From positions 1 through 6,216 of the forward strand of contig JAPXLN010000039.1 of NCBI GenBank assembly GCA_033809515.1: a stretch of 6,216 nucleotides of DNA, written 5' to 3'. The notes under the pieces were generated by a model. That model had not been told where the DNA came from. It saw nothing but the letters and a program-made list of their open reading frames with translations, and made no database searches. This document shows, piece by piece, positions 1 to 5,636 of this stretch. Source of the DNA: JAPXLN01 sp033809515. GTDB taxonomy: Bacteria > Bacillota > Sulfobacillia > Fermentithermobacillales > Fermentithermobacillaceae. The translations under genes and the position numbers were made by a program. The first letter of the stretch is position 1. Each line of letters starts with the position of its first letter.

Positions 1-2
1 AT

Positions 3-353
3 CGAGGGTTGCGCGAAACAGCCGACCTCATCTTACGTTCCGACAATGGCCCGCAGTTCAGAAGCAAGCTGCTGAACAAAGAGTGTCAGAAGCTGGGCAT
101 CAAGCAGGAGTTCATTCCATACAAGACACCGAACATGAATGCACACATTGAGTCCTTTCACTCGATCCTGGAAGCAGAATGCACAGGACCCAACAGGTTT
201 GAGACTTTCGGTGATGCATACCGCACCGTCCACCAGTTCCTGGAGTTCTACAACAAGCGTCGATTGCACTCGGGATGTGAGTATCGGCCTCCGCAAGAGT
301 ATTATCAAGTAAATCAAAGCAAAACAGCGATTGCTACAGCAATTGCTGTCTAA
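3..353 (+). CDS. IS3-family transposase, C-terminal part of the DDE integrase-type catalytic domain (5' partial)
   Basis: This is the last 116 residues of an OrfB-type transposase that catalyses strand transfer of the IS. The frame is open to the left window edge, so the true start lies outside. The second catalytic Asp is in the motif LRSDNGPQF (visible residue 14). The catalytic Glu is in NMNAHIESFHSILE (visible residue 50). The 35 intervening residues give the DD(35)E spacing typical of the family. The tail FYNKRRLHSGCEYRPPQEYY matches the usual IS3-family C-terminus (YN..R.H..L.Y.sP..y). The TAA stop sits directly against the terminal inverted repeat, a normal arrangement. The visible part shows no frameshift, but activity cannot be judged without the N-terminal half and first catalytic Asp. 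Confidence 0.92.
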   Translation, partial: RGLRETADLILRSDNGPQFRSKLLNKECQKLGIKQEFIPYKTPNMNAHIESFHSILEAECTGPNRFETFGDAYRTVHQFLEFYNKRRLHSGCEYRPPQEYYQVNQSKTAIATAIAV

Positions 354-373
354 TGTCCAAAGTTAGGGGGTCA
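354..373 (+). repeat. Right terminal inverted repeat of the IS3-family element
   Basis: The 20 bp TGTCCAAAGTTAGGGGGTCA directly follow the transposase stop codon and end in the CA dinucleotide expected at an IS3-family right end. The next bases (ACC or ACCC) would be the 3-4 bp target duplication. Its partner is left of the window, so this cannot be confirmed. Confidence 0.75.
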
Positions 374-824
374 ACCCGTTTCCGCGAGCCCGAGCGGTCC
401 CACTGTCCACGCCGTAAGCAGTGAGCCACCGTTTCCTTACATTCCGGAGGTCTTCTGGGCTCCCACTGGCTACACTGTGACCAGTGAGCCTTGCGAGAGG
501 CGGGTTCCTCCGAGTTCGAGCCCTTCCACTGATCACACCGTAAGCAGTGAACTCCATGCCCGGCCCATTTCCGCGAGCCCGAGCGGTCCCACTGTCCACG
601 CTGTAAGCAGTGAACGACCGTTTCCATCCATTCCGGAGGCCCAGACCGTCCCACTGGCTACACTGTGACCAGTGAGCCTTGCGCCGAGCGGGTTTCCGCG
701 AGCTCGAGCCCTTCCACTGACCACACCGTAGCCAGTGAGCCTTGCGCCAAGCGGGTTCCCGCAAGCTCGAGCCCTTCCACTGACCACACCGTAAGCAGTG
801 AACCCTCCGACAAGCAGGTTCCCG
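374..824. repeat. Seven-copy 63-bp tandem repeat array, each unit with a 23-nt imperfect palindrome
   Basis: A 23-nt core of the form CACTG-N13-CAGTG starts at 401, 464, 527, 590, 652, 715 and 778. The spacing is 63 bp except for one 62-bp interval between copies 4 and 5. The cores fall into three classes: A (copies 1 and 4, CACTGTCCACG...), B (copies 2 and 5, CACTGGCTACA...) and C (copies 3, 6 and 7, CACTGAYCACA...). The order A-B-C-A-B-C-C gives a higher-order repeat of about 189 bp, and copies 1-2 and 4-5 also share their spacer sequence. Each core can fold with a CACTG/CAGTG stem plus an inner AC/GT stem around a 3-nt loop; class B has a sixth outer pair. The inter-core 40 bp are themselves conserved (TTCCGCGAG..CGAGC). 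Because 63 is a multiple of three and the units lack minus-strand stops, several long minus-strand frames run through the array; these are probably not genes. The left side is cut by the IS at 373. Function unknown. Confidence 0.9.
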
Positions 825-928
825 TAGGCGAAGGCGGACGTCCGCGCACTTCCGGCTTCCCTCACTTCGGTCCTTTCCACGATGCCCTGCCCGTCGTTTC
901 CCTGGCTTCCCTGACCACCCTGGCTGTC
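825..928. other. Unassigned spacer with a perfect 12-bp palindrome
   Basis: This short stretch lies between the last repeat unit and the recognisable part of the GNAT pseudogene. It contains GCGGACGTCCGC at 834-845, a perfect 12-bp palindrome at the edge of the array. No T-run follows it on either strand, so it does not look like a terminator. The rest of the segment may include unrecognisably decayed acetyltransferase sequence. I see no gene in it. Confidence 0.4.
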
Positions 929-1173
929 ACCGGGGTATTCGTGATGCTCGATGATGAAGCAGTAAGCACGCTGAGAGACACTCCGGTATATCCTGCGGAC
1001 CTGGTCAGGACTCCACATTGAACGTCATTTTCTTCGGAGTAGTGGAGGACTTCGGGGTCACTGTTCCGTTTCTCCGGCAAGGGCCAGTCACGTTCGGTAA
1101 GGGGCCTCAGCCTAACTTGGGCCCCCTTACCCGTGAACCCCTCCAGTATCACATCATGCTCCCTGAGCAGCAT
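929..1173 (-). pseudogene. GNAT-family N-acetyltransferase, frameshifted and truncated remnant
   Basis: Two minus-strand frames together give the N-terminal part of a GNAT acetyltransferase, the family that moves acetyl groups from acetyl-CoA to amines. The first frame, from ATG at 1173, contains VRLRPLTERDWPL and NSDPEVLHYSEENDV, the usual first strand and helix of the fold. Near 1018-1023 the match moves to another frame, WSPDQVRRIYRSVSQ then RAYCFIIE, which is the expected continuation. Similarity ends around 929; the acetyl-CoA binding motif (Q/R-x-x-G-x-G/A) and the C-terminal half are missing, so it cannot be functional. An AGGGGGAG ribosome binding site lies 10 nt before the ATG. It sits 47 bp behind the histidine kinase stop on the same strand, so it was probably the third gene of that transcript. 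The substrate cannot be inferred. Family assignment is from recalled family pattern, not a search. Confidence 0.75.
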
Positions 1174-1220
1174 GTACAGCCAGCTCCCCCTTCAGGGCAC
1201 GACCCCACACGCCAAACCCC

Positions 1221-3338
1221 TCAGTTCACCTTGAACCGGAGTTCCACTCTAAACTGGTCGCCATCGATCTTGATGCCGAAGCGGCCACCACAAGCTTCGG
1301 TGAAACTCTGAGCTATAGACAGCCCCAGGCCTGATCCTTCGGTGCTGCGAGACCGGTCGCCTCTTGAGAAACGCTGCAGTATCTCGTCTTCATCGAAGTC
1401 CATTTCGTAGTTGGCCGTGTTCTTGATAGTCATCACGGCCACTGCGCCCGCATCGCAGACCTCCAGGTCCACAAACACCCGGGACCCCACGAGAGAATAC
1501 TTCAACGTATTGGAAATAAGATTTTGAAGGACCCGGTGCAGTTTCCTTCCGTCGCTGACGACATATACAGGTTGCTCAGGCACGTTGACCCTGAAGGCCA
1601 GACCGGAAGCGTCAATTCGCTCTTCCATATCTGCCAAGGCCTGCTCAATGAGGCGCCTCAGGTCAATTCTCTCCATGTCCAGCGCAATGTTATCGCTGGT
1701 AGCTTTGGACAAATCAAACAGATCCTGAATCAGGTTCTGCAGCCGCTCAGTCTTTGTGGCCAGAACCCCGATGTAGTCGTTTACGTGCTCAGGCAGATTT
1801 TCTTCCTTGGATAGGAGCTCCACATAGCTGACAATGGAGGTCAGGGGCGTCTTTAGGTCGTGGGACACATTGGTAATCAGGTCCACTTTCATCCGCTCTG
1901 ACCTCATCTTCTCGTTGACCGCAAGACTCATGCCCTCTTGTATGGAATTCAGACAATGCGCAGCCCGGTACATATCTGAATCAGGCGCCACCTCCAACTT
2001 GGTCGCCATATCCCCGTTTTTCACAAGTTCAATATGGTCCACAAGCCTGCCCATATCCTCGACTGTCTTTCCGTAACGGCGCAGATACCGGTAGATAAAG
2101 TAGAAACCTGCGCCTACCAGGAGCAAGATGATCATAAACGCAAGCAAAACAGTCGTCCCGCTCCTGCTGAGGGCCATCATGAAAAGGAACGCAGAAAATA
2201 GCGCCAGAACCGCTTCGGTCAATACCAGCGCATAAGCTCTCTTGAGCATCCCCTTCTGCCAGGGGTACTTTCTTTCATACCTGCGGTAGCGCTCCAACAG
2301 AGAATTCAGCGAGTTATGGGTAAAGAATCCCTTGCCACTAAACCGGAGGTCCACAAGCATCACGTAGAACCACCAGAAGGCGAGAATCACAACTCCCCCT
2401 CCGAAGGCGGTGCGGAACAGCCCTCCCAGATAGTAACCCCCCAACAAGCTCCGACCCCTGGAGACATCATGAGCTGTGATCGCTGCCAGGAACATAACGG
2501 CCAGAGAAATCAAGGCTTTGACCTCAAACCACACCCGCCCCGACCAGGAAGCGATCTGCCGGTCAAACAGACGCTTCTCCCGGCGCAGGACGATCCCGCG
2601 GGCAAGCAACCCGGACCCCAGTATCAGAACTCCAATGTAGGCCCACCGAATGATAAGCAAGAATCGTTGCTCTTCATAGTACCAGGAGGATCCGTAAGGA
2701 TTCTTCACAAGGACGTCTCTGACGGCCAGGAGCACCCGGGTCCGGGCCAATCTGTCCGGATCGCCTGAGTACGTAGCCGGATCAGGAACAAGGCCCCGGT
2801 ACCCGCTGTCCAGCCGCTGGATATCCACAGGTTCCCCCTGGTCGAGCACGTGCACCTTCTCGCCGTCAAAGTACCAGCAGTAGTCATAGCCGGCGGACAG
2901 TACCGGCAGGTTGTCAGGACCCAGAATCGTTGACAGGTCTTCGTGCATATTCTCCAAAACAAATCCTGTATCCGGGTTAGATGCATAGTACTTCAGGTTC
3001 TCTCCTTCGCCTGCCAGCAAGCTTGCTGCATAGTCTTGCATGCGGAACCGGGCGTCTGTATGCATATCTGCAGAAGCGTCTGCGTGGATATCTTCAGAAG
3101 CGTCTGCAGAAGGTTCATCCGCCGCCGACAGAAGCAATCCGAAATACATGGCTGTTCGCTCTCTGAAGAATCTGCTGTCTCTGTAATCTGTGAAGAAAGC
3201 CTTGAACTCCCGCCAGTTGCCGTCCGCATATGTCAGGCCGGCCACGGCAGCAACAAGGCAGCAGCCCACGAGGGTCACGCCCAGAACGAAACTGAGCCAG
3301 GCCCCAAACGGCTTATATCTTTTCGATTTTGTATCCAA
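1221..3338 (-). CDS. Multi-pass membrane sensor histidine kinase (two-component system)
   Basis: This 705-residue kinase should autophosphorylate on histidine and pass the phosphate to the regulator encoded just upstream. It starts at TTG (3338), with AAGGTGG 9 nt before it; the next in-frame ATG (residue 64) would remove the first membrane helix. Hydrophobic segments lie near residues 13-35, 225-247, 270-290, 306-330, 366-390 and 395-416, with an extracytoplasmic domain of about 190 residues between the first two. A linker that may be HAMP-like follows (about 417-480). The H-box NVSHDLKTPLTS has the phosphoacceptor at H493. The N-box is LQNLISNTLKYS (about 604-615), the F-box FSRGDRSRSTEG, and the G2 box GSGLGLS (668-674). 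In place of a classical DxGxG G1 box it has IKNTANYEMDFDEDEI, which I recall in related clostridial kinases. The gene overlaps the regulator by 26 bp, implying translational coupling. The signal is unknown; VanS-like in architecture only. Confidence 0.95.
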   Translation of the reverse strand: MDTKSKRYKPFGAWLSFVLGVTLVGCCLVAAVAGLTYADGNWREFKAFFTDYRDSRFFRERTAMYFGLLLSAADEPSADASEDIHADASADMHTDARFRMQDYAASLLAGEGENLKYYASNPDTGFVLENMHEDLSTILGPDNLPVLSAGYDYCWYFDGEKVHVLDQGEPVDIQRLDSGYRGLVPDPATYSGDPDRLARTRVLLAVRDVLVKNPYGSSWYYEEQRFLLIIRWAYIGVLILGSGLLARGIVLRREKRLFDRQIASWSGRVWFEVKALISLAVMFLAAITAHDVSRGRSLLGGYYLGGLFRTAFGGGVVILAFWWFYVMLVDLRFSGKGFFTHNSLNSLLERYRRYERKYPWQKGMLKRAYALVLTEAVLALFSAFLFMMALSRSGTTVLLAFMIILLLVGAGFYFIYRYLRRYGKTVEDMGRLVDHIELVKNGDMATKLEVAPDSDMYRAAHCLNSIQEGMSLAVNEKMRSERMKVDLITNVSHDLKTPLTSIVSYVELLSKEENLPEHVNDYIGVLATKTERLQNLIQDLFDLSKATSDNIALDMERIDLRRLIEQALADMEERIDASGLAFRVNVPEQPVYVVSDGRKLHRVLQNLISNTLKYSLVGSRVFVDLEVCDAGAVAVMTIKNTANYEMDFDEDEILQRFSRGDRSRSTEGSGLGLSIAQSFTEACGGRFGIKIDGDQFRVELRFKVN
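3052..3111. repeat. 24-bp in-frame tandem repeat inside the kinase sensor domain
   Basis: Units at 3064-3087 and 3088-3111 share ATATCT(G/T)CAGAAGCGTCTGC, and a partial unit precedes them. They encode an acidic 8-residue repeat (DASEDIHA, DASADMHT, DA) at about residues 79-96 of the kinase, in the extracytoplasmic region close behind the first membrane helix. The repeat keeps the reading frame, so copy number could vary between strains without inactivating the protein. Confidence 0.75.
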
Positions 3339-4092
3339 TGCCCCATACCACCTTGAGGTATTTTGGCTCGCTGGGGCTTATCTCGATTTTTCCGCGGATG
3401 CGGCGGATGTGGACCATGACCGTATTTTCCACCCGGTAGGCCGGCTGCTGCCAGACCCGCTCGTAAATCTCCTCGGCTGGAAAGATGCGGCCAGGCGAAC
3501 GCATGAGAAGCTCCACTATCTTGGTCTCCGTGGCTGTCAGTCTAACCGGTTCGCCGTCGACAGTCAGGGTCCGGCTCTCCACGTCAAAGGCAAGTCCCCC
3601 TGACTGCAGAATGCTCGACCTGTTCACGTTGACGTCGCCCAGGGTCATATACCGCCTTAGTTGGGACTTTACCCGGGCCATGAGCTCAGCGCCGCTAAAG
3701 GGCTTGGTCACGTAGTCGTCGGCGCCCATGGAAAGCCCCAGGATCTTGTCGGAATCCTCGGACTTGGCCGAAAGGATGATGATAGGGATGTTTCTCTCTT
3801 CGCGGATTTTCAGCGTGGCAGATAGCCCGTCCATTCTTGGCATCATTATGTCTAGGATGATTAGATGCACGTTTGTGGTGTTGATGATGTCGAGGGCCTG
3901 GTGGCCGTCGTAAGCCCGCAAGGCCTGGTAGCCTGCCTTTTCCAGGTTGATGGCGATGGCGTTGACTATCTCCCGGTCGTCGTCGACCACCAGTACCCGG
4001 CGCTTTTCGGCATGCCGCGCCGTCTGCGCTGCCGTCTGCGCCCTTTGCCGCGCCCCTTGCTCTGCCGCCTGCCCCCCTGTTTTCCCCTCCAT
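3313..4092 (-). CDS. OmpR/PhoB-family (VanR-like) response regulator
   Basis: This is a receiver plus winged-helix DNA-binding regulator, the cognate partner of the overlapping kinase. I chose ATG at 4092 (259 residues) because AAGGCGG lies 9 nt before it. The in-frame GTG at 4101 is only 3 residues longer and lies directly against that site. In numbering from the GTG, the acidic pocket is VLVVDDD (D41/D42), the phosphoacceptor is D84 in LIILDIMMP, the switch Ser is S111 in IIILSAK, and the conserved Lys is K133 in TKPF. The DNA-binding domain spans about 165-262. It contains LTATETKIVELLM, the recognition-helix region VENTVMVHIRRIRGKIE, and the terminal wing VVWGIGYKIEKI. About 30 residues rich in Ala, Gln, Arg and Glu precede the receiver, whereas family members usually begin within a few residues of the first strand. 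It is the first gene of the operon. Targets cannot be deduced from neighbours. Confidence 0.95.
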   Translation of the reverse strand: MEGKTGGQAAEQGARQRAQTAAQTARHAEKRRVLVVDDDREIVNAIAINLEKAGYQALRAYDGHQALDIINTTNVHLIILDIMMPRMDGLSATLKIREERNIPIIILSAKSEDSDKILGLSMGADDYVTKPFSGAELMARVKSQLRRYMTLGDVNVNRSSILQSGGLAFDVESRTLTVDGEPVRLTATETKIVELLMRSPGRIFPAEEIYERVWQQPAYRVENTVMVHIRRIRGKIEISPSEPKYLKVVWGIGYKIEKI

Positions 4093-4101
4093 GCTGCTCA
4101 C

Positions 4102-4108
4102 CCGCCTT
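4102..4108 (-). promoter_or_regulatory. Ribosome binding site deciding the response regulator start
   Basis: AAGGCGG on the minus strand matches six of the seven bases of AAGGAGG. It stands 9 nt before the ATG at 4092 but touches the alternative GTG at 4101. The spacing favours the ATG. Confidence 0.6.
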
Positions 4109-4274
4109 CCCTACGGTCCCCTCTGCCCTTCTTCCATCTTCGCCGCGTGTACCGCCGGCCCTGCCTGGCCTGCCTGCCCTACCACGCCCTGCCTGCCCTC
4201 CTCCGCCGTCACTTCATAACCCCGCGAGCCTACCAATACCCTAAGGGGCAAAGCTGACGAACAATCCAACATCC
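4109..4274 (-). other. GC-rich leader of the two-component operon
   Basis: Between the possible operator and the regulator start lies a leader that is strongly C-rich on the plus strand, with repeated CCTGCC and CCTGCCTGCC runs around 4157-4200. A minus-strand frame is open from 4314 to 4111, but it runs through the operator, is low-complexity and resembles nothing I know. I see no convincing -10/-35 pair and no riboswitch fold. Confidence 0.4.
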
Positions 4275-4293
4275 TTCTTAAGAATATCTTACA
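4275..4293 (-). promoter_or_regulatory. Possible operator for an OmpR-type regulator upstream of the two-component operon
   Basis: On the plus strand TTCTTA (4275-4280) and ATCTTA (4286-4291) form a direct repeat with an 11-bp period, one helical turn. That is the usual spacing of half-sites bound side by side by OmpR/PhoB-type dimers. The first element is also part of a perfect 10-bp palindrome, TTCTTAAGAA (4275-4284). Its position, about 185 bp before the regulator start and beyond the end of the Nudix gene, fits autoregulation. Binding is inferred; no good -10 could be assigned downstream. Confidence 0.4.
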
Positions 4294-4341
4294 ATTGCCC
4301 GTTGCAGAAACCATGAATCAGCAGCGTAACTACCTGGCCCC

Positions 4342-4372
4342 AAAATCGACCACCTTCAGCCGAAGCCTGGTC
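4342..4372 (-). terminator. Probable intrinsic terminator of the Nudix operon
   Basis: On the minus strand GACCAGGCTTC and GAAGGTGGTC form a stem of 5 and 4 pairs separated by a small internal loop, with loop GGCT. It is followed by GATTTT. The hairpin begins at the last base of the Nudix TAG codon. The T-run is short (four), so strength is uncertain. It would separate this operon from the two-component operon downstream. Confidence 0.5.
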
Positions 4373-4881
4373 TAGGATCCGCCACCCTGCCGGTAGACAA
4401 AGTGGCGGACGCCGGAACAAGGGTCCTTCAGCAGCTCCCTCAAGAGCTCCCTGGCGTTTGCCGGGTACACCTCAACGTCTCCAATCTCACCAATGCTGAC
4501 CCAGGAAAACTCAAGGTCAAATACCCGGCTGTCATGCTCATCTGTGGCAAAGAAACTCCGGTCGAAGGGGATCTGGGTTTCGTCTTTCAAGGAAATATCA
4601 TAATACAGGCAGATTTGATGACAGACCTTGTCGGCCCACGGAAAGAACAGCTCGCCGACCCACCTGAGTCCGTCCACTCTGATGTCCGCCGATATCTCTT
4701 CCCTAAACTCCCTGACCAGGGTGTCTTCGTTAGTCTCGCCGAACTCCACGTGACCGCCAGGAAACGCGTACCCAACATCGTCTACAGGCTTCTGCAGCAA
4801 CACCTTGCCGTCCCTGATCAAAATGCCTGCTACCCTATAACTGAAAACGTGGTTTGCTGTCTTGAAGAATATGTCGGGCAT
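4372..4881 (-). CDS. Nudix hydrolase
   Basis: This 169-residue protein probably hydrolyses a nucleoside diphosphate linked to another group; the substrate cannot be told from sequence. The Nudix box G-x5-E-x7-R-E-U-x-E-E-x-G-U is seen at residues 43-65. It has G43, E49, R57, E58, E61 and E62, so the metal-binding REFREE core is intact. The late Gly is Ser (S64) and the final aliphatic is Ala (A65), mild departures. The segment before it, YRVAGILIRDGKVLLQK, is the usual opening beta-strand region, and GYAFPGGHVEFGE leads into the helix. The length is normal for a single-domain member. The ATG has AGGAGG a few bases upstream, and this site overlaps the TAG stop of the membrane protein gene 10 bp before it, so the two are very probably co-transcribed and perhaps translationally coupled. 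A terminator-like hairpin follows at once. Confidence 0.93.
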   Translation of the reverse strand: MPDIFFKTANHVFSYRVAGILIRDGKVLLQKPVDDVGYAFPGGHVEFGETNEDTLVREFREEISADIRVDGLRWVGELFFPWADKVCHQICLYYDISLKDETQIPFDRSFFATDEHDSRVFDLEFSWVSIGEIGDVEVYPANARELLRELLKDPCSGVRHFVYRQGGGS

Positions 4882-4891
4882 AGGAACCCTC

Positions 4892-5257
4892 CTAGTCGCG
4901 CCGCTTCCGTAACCCGTTGAAAAGGAACAGGGCCCCTATGAGAAAGGGCGGCCCGGCAATTATGAGACACTGAGACAAAGCTGCCAGCACGTCTGACGAT
5001 CCTGCGATGGCGATAGCAACATACAGGAGCCCTGCCAGGAGAAAAGCTATTCCGCCGGCCACTTCGTCTCTCCACGCAACCAGCAGAACAACCAGGATTA
5101 TCATAGACGGAATGCTATGAATCAGCAGCCCGACAAGGACCTGCAAAAAACTCAATTCGGAAGAAATGACGTCCAATGAAAACAACGAAAGGAATATGAT
5201 GAAAGCTATGGCCAAAATCCTTGGTACCCAGTGCATGAACCTTCCGGGCTTAGCCAT
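4892..5257 (-). CDS. Small four-helix integral membrane protein of unknown function
   Basis: This 121-residue protein has four predicted membrane segments near residues 10-30, 38-61, 66-86 and 93-114, and a basic C-terminus (GLRKRRD). The pattern WVPRILAIAFIIFLSLFSLD, then LIHSIPS, AWRDEVAGGI and IAGPPFLIGALF recalls a family of short uncharacterised membrane proteins in Firmicutes and other bacteria. I know no function for it and no enzymatic motif is visible. The start at 5257 is chosen because TAAGGAGG lies 9 nt before the ATG and the family pattern begins there. The frame stays open upstream to a GTG at 5500, but that extra part is low-complexity in its last third and resembles nothing I recognise. 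It is the first gene of an operon with the Nudix hydrolase. Confidence 0.85.
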   Translation of the reverse strand: MAKPGRFMHWVPRILAIAFIIFLSLFSLDVISSELSFLQVLVGLLIHSIPSMIILVVLLVAWRDEVAGGIAFLLAGLLYVAIAIAGSSDVLAALSQCLIIAGPPFLIGALFLFNGLRKRRD

Positions 5258-5266
5258 TTCGGGCGT

Positions 5267-5274
5267 CCTCCTTA
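5267..5274 (-). promoter_or_regulatory. Consensus ribosome binding site of the membrane protein gene
   Basis: TAAGGAGG on the minus strand stands 9 nt upstream of the ATG at 5257. This near-perfect site decides between that start and the long in-frame extension beginning at GTG 5500, which has no comparable site. Confidence 0.8.
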
Positions 5275-5328
5275 TCCCACTCCCCATCCCGTTCCCTATC
5301 CGGCTCCCTATCCGGCTCCTTGTCCCCA
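5269..5328. repeat. Degenerate 12-bp tandem repeats just upstream of the membrane protein gene
   Basis: Two identical units TCCCTATCCGGC occupy 5293-5304 and 5305-5316. Diverged copies flank them (TCCCCATCCCGT at 5281 and TCCTTGTCCCCA at 5317), giving about five units. On the minus strand in the open frame they would encode a Gly-Ser-Arg-Ile-like 4-residue repeat, an argument that this part is not an ordinary protein. The array ends over the ribosome binding site. Confidence 0.7.
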
Positions 5329-5608
5329 GGGCGGAGCGCAGGCAGACCCGCCTGCCGATGATTCCTTGCAGCTTCGCGATCACTTCATCCCGGCTCAATC
5401 TGAAGGTGTCAAGCCGGCGTTTCAGGAAGTCCCAACAAGCTGCCGTCATGTTGCTTTCGTTGATGGCAAACACCACCGGCGGATTCGGTGTAGCTGCCAC
5501 AAGTCAGACTCATAGTGAAATCGAGCTTCTGGCCAAAAGTAATGGTACGGTCACCTCACGACCAATCATACCAAGCAGACCGCAGCCGCTCAATCACGCC
5601 TGACACAA

Positions 5609-5636
5609 ATTGTATCAAGGAATCTGGCATTGACAA
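5609..5636 (-). promoter_or_regulatory. Sigma-A-type promoter for the membrane protein-Nudix operon
   Basis: On the minus strand TTGTCA (5631-5636) and TACAAT (5609-5614) are separated by 16 bp. Each differs from the -35 and -10 consensus by one base. Transcription would begin near 5602 and run toward the membrane protein gene. It partly overlaps the start of the surface-protein remnant on the other strand. Confidence 0.6.

Larger units (their letters stand above)
1..373 (+). mobile_element. Right end of an IS3-family insertion sequence (left part outside the window)
   Basis: The segment contains the 3' part of a DD(35)E transposase gene, followed immediately by a 20-bp end, TGTCCAAAGTTAGGGGGTCA. 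Read inward from the right end this is TGACCCCC..., the TG...CA terminus usual for IS3-family elements. The element stops at 373, where sequence belonging to the 63-bp repeat array begins in mid-unit. The left end, the first transposase frame and the target duplication partner are not visible. The IS appears to have inserted into a pre-existing repeat array. Confidence 0.85.
5258..5602 (-). other. Long 5' leader of the membrane protein-Nudix operon
   Basis: About 345 nt separate the inferred transcription start from the membrane protein ATG. An 81-codon frame runs in phase with that gene from GTG at 5500. Its first 50 codons (VVFAINESN, WDFLKRRLDTFRLSRDEV) look more protein-like than its last 30, which derive from 12-bp repeats. 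It could be a decayed gene fragment, an N-terminal extension or an upstream reading frame. I recognise no riboswitch or T-box. Confidence 0.45.

Noticed and set aside
374..824. CRISPR array
   Set aside because: The palindromic cores are evenly spaced, but the sequences between them are conserved copies of one another rather than unique spacers. The cores vary in three classes, and no cas gene is present.
834..845. GCGGACGTCCGC as terminator of the two-component operon
   Set aside because: The palindrome has no loop and no T-run on either strand, so it does not have the form of an intrinsic terminator.
334..849. Minus-strand reading frames through the repeat array as repeat-protein genes
   Set aside because: Several frames are open at once because the unit is 21 codons without stops. 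One interval is 62 bp and breaks phase, and I saw no convincing ribosome binding sites.
477..1021. Plus-strand Ser/Pro-rich frames over the array and the GNAT remnant
   Set aside because: They are the antisense of the repeats and of recognisable acetyltransferase sequence. They are interrupted within the array, and the low-complexity translation follows from the repeat.
2316..2768. 150-codon plus-strand frame inside the kinase gene
   Set aside because: It is antisense to a well-supported kinase region of membrane helices and sensor domain. Its composition is low-complexity and it resembles nothing known.
4111..4314. 67-codon minus-strand leader gene upstream of the regulator
   Set aside because: It runs through the possible operator and a C-rich low-complexity tract, has no good ribosome binding site and resembles no known protein.
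5258..5500. Extended N-terminus of the membrane protein from GTG 5500
   Set aside because: The ATG at 5257 has a near-perfect ribosome binding site and matches the family start. The last third of the extension is encoded by 12-bp tandem repeats.
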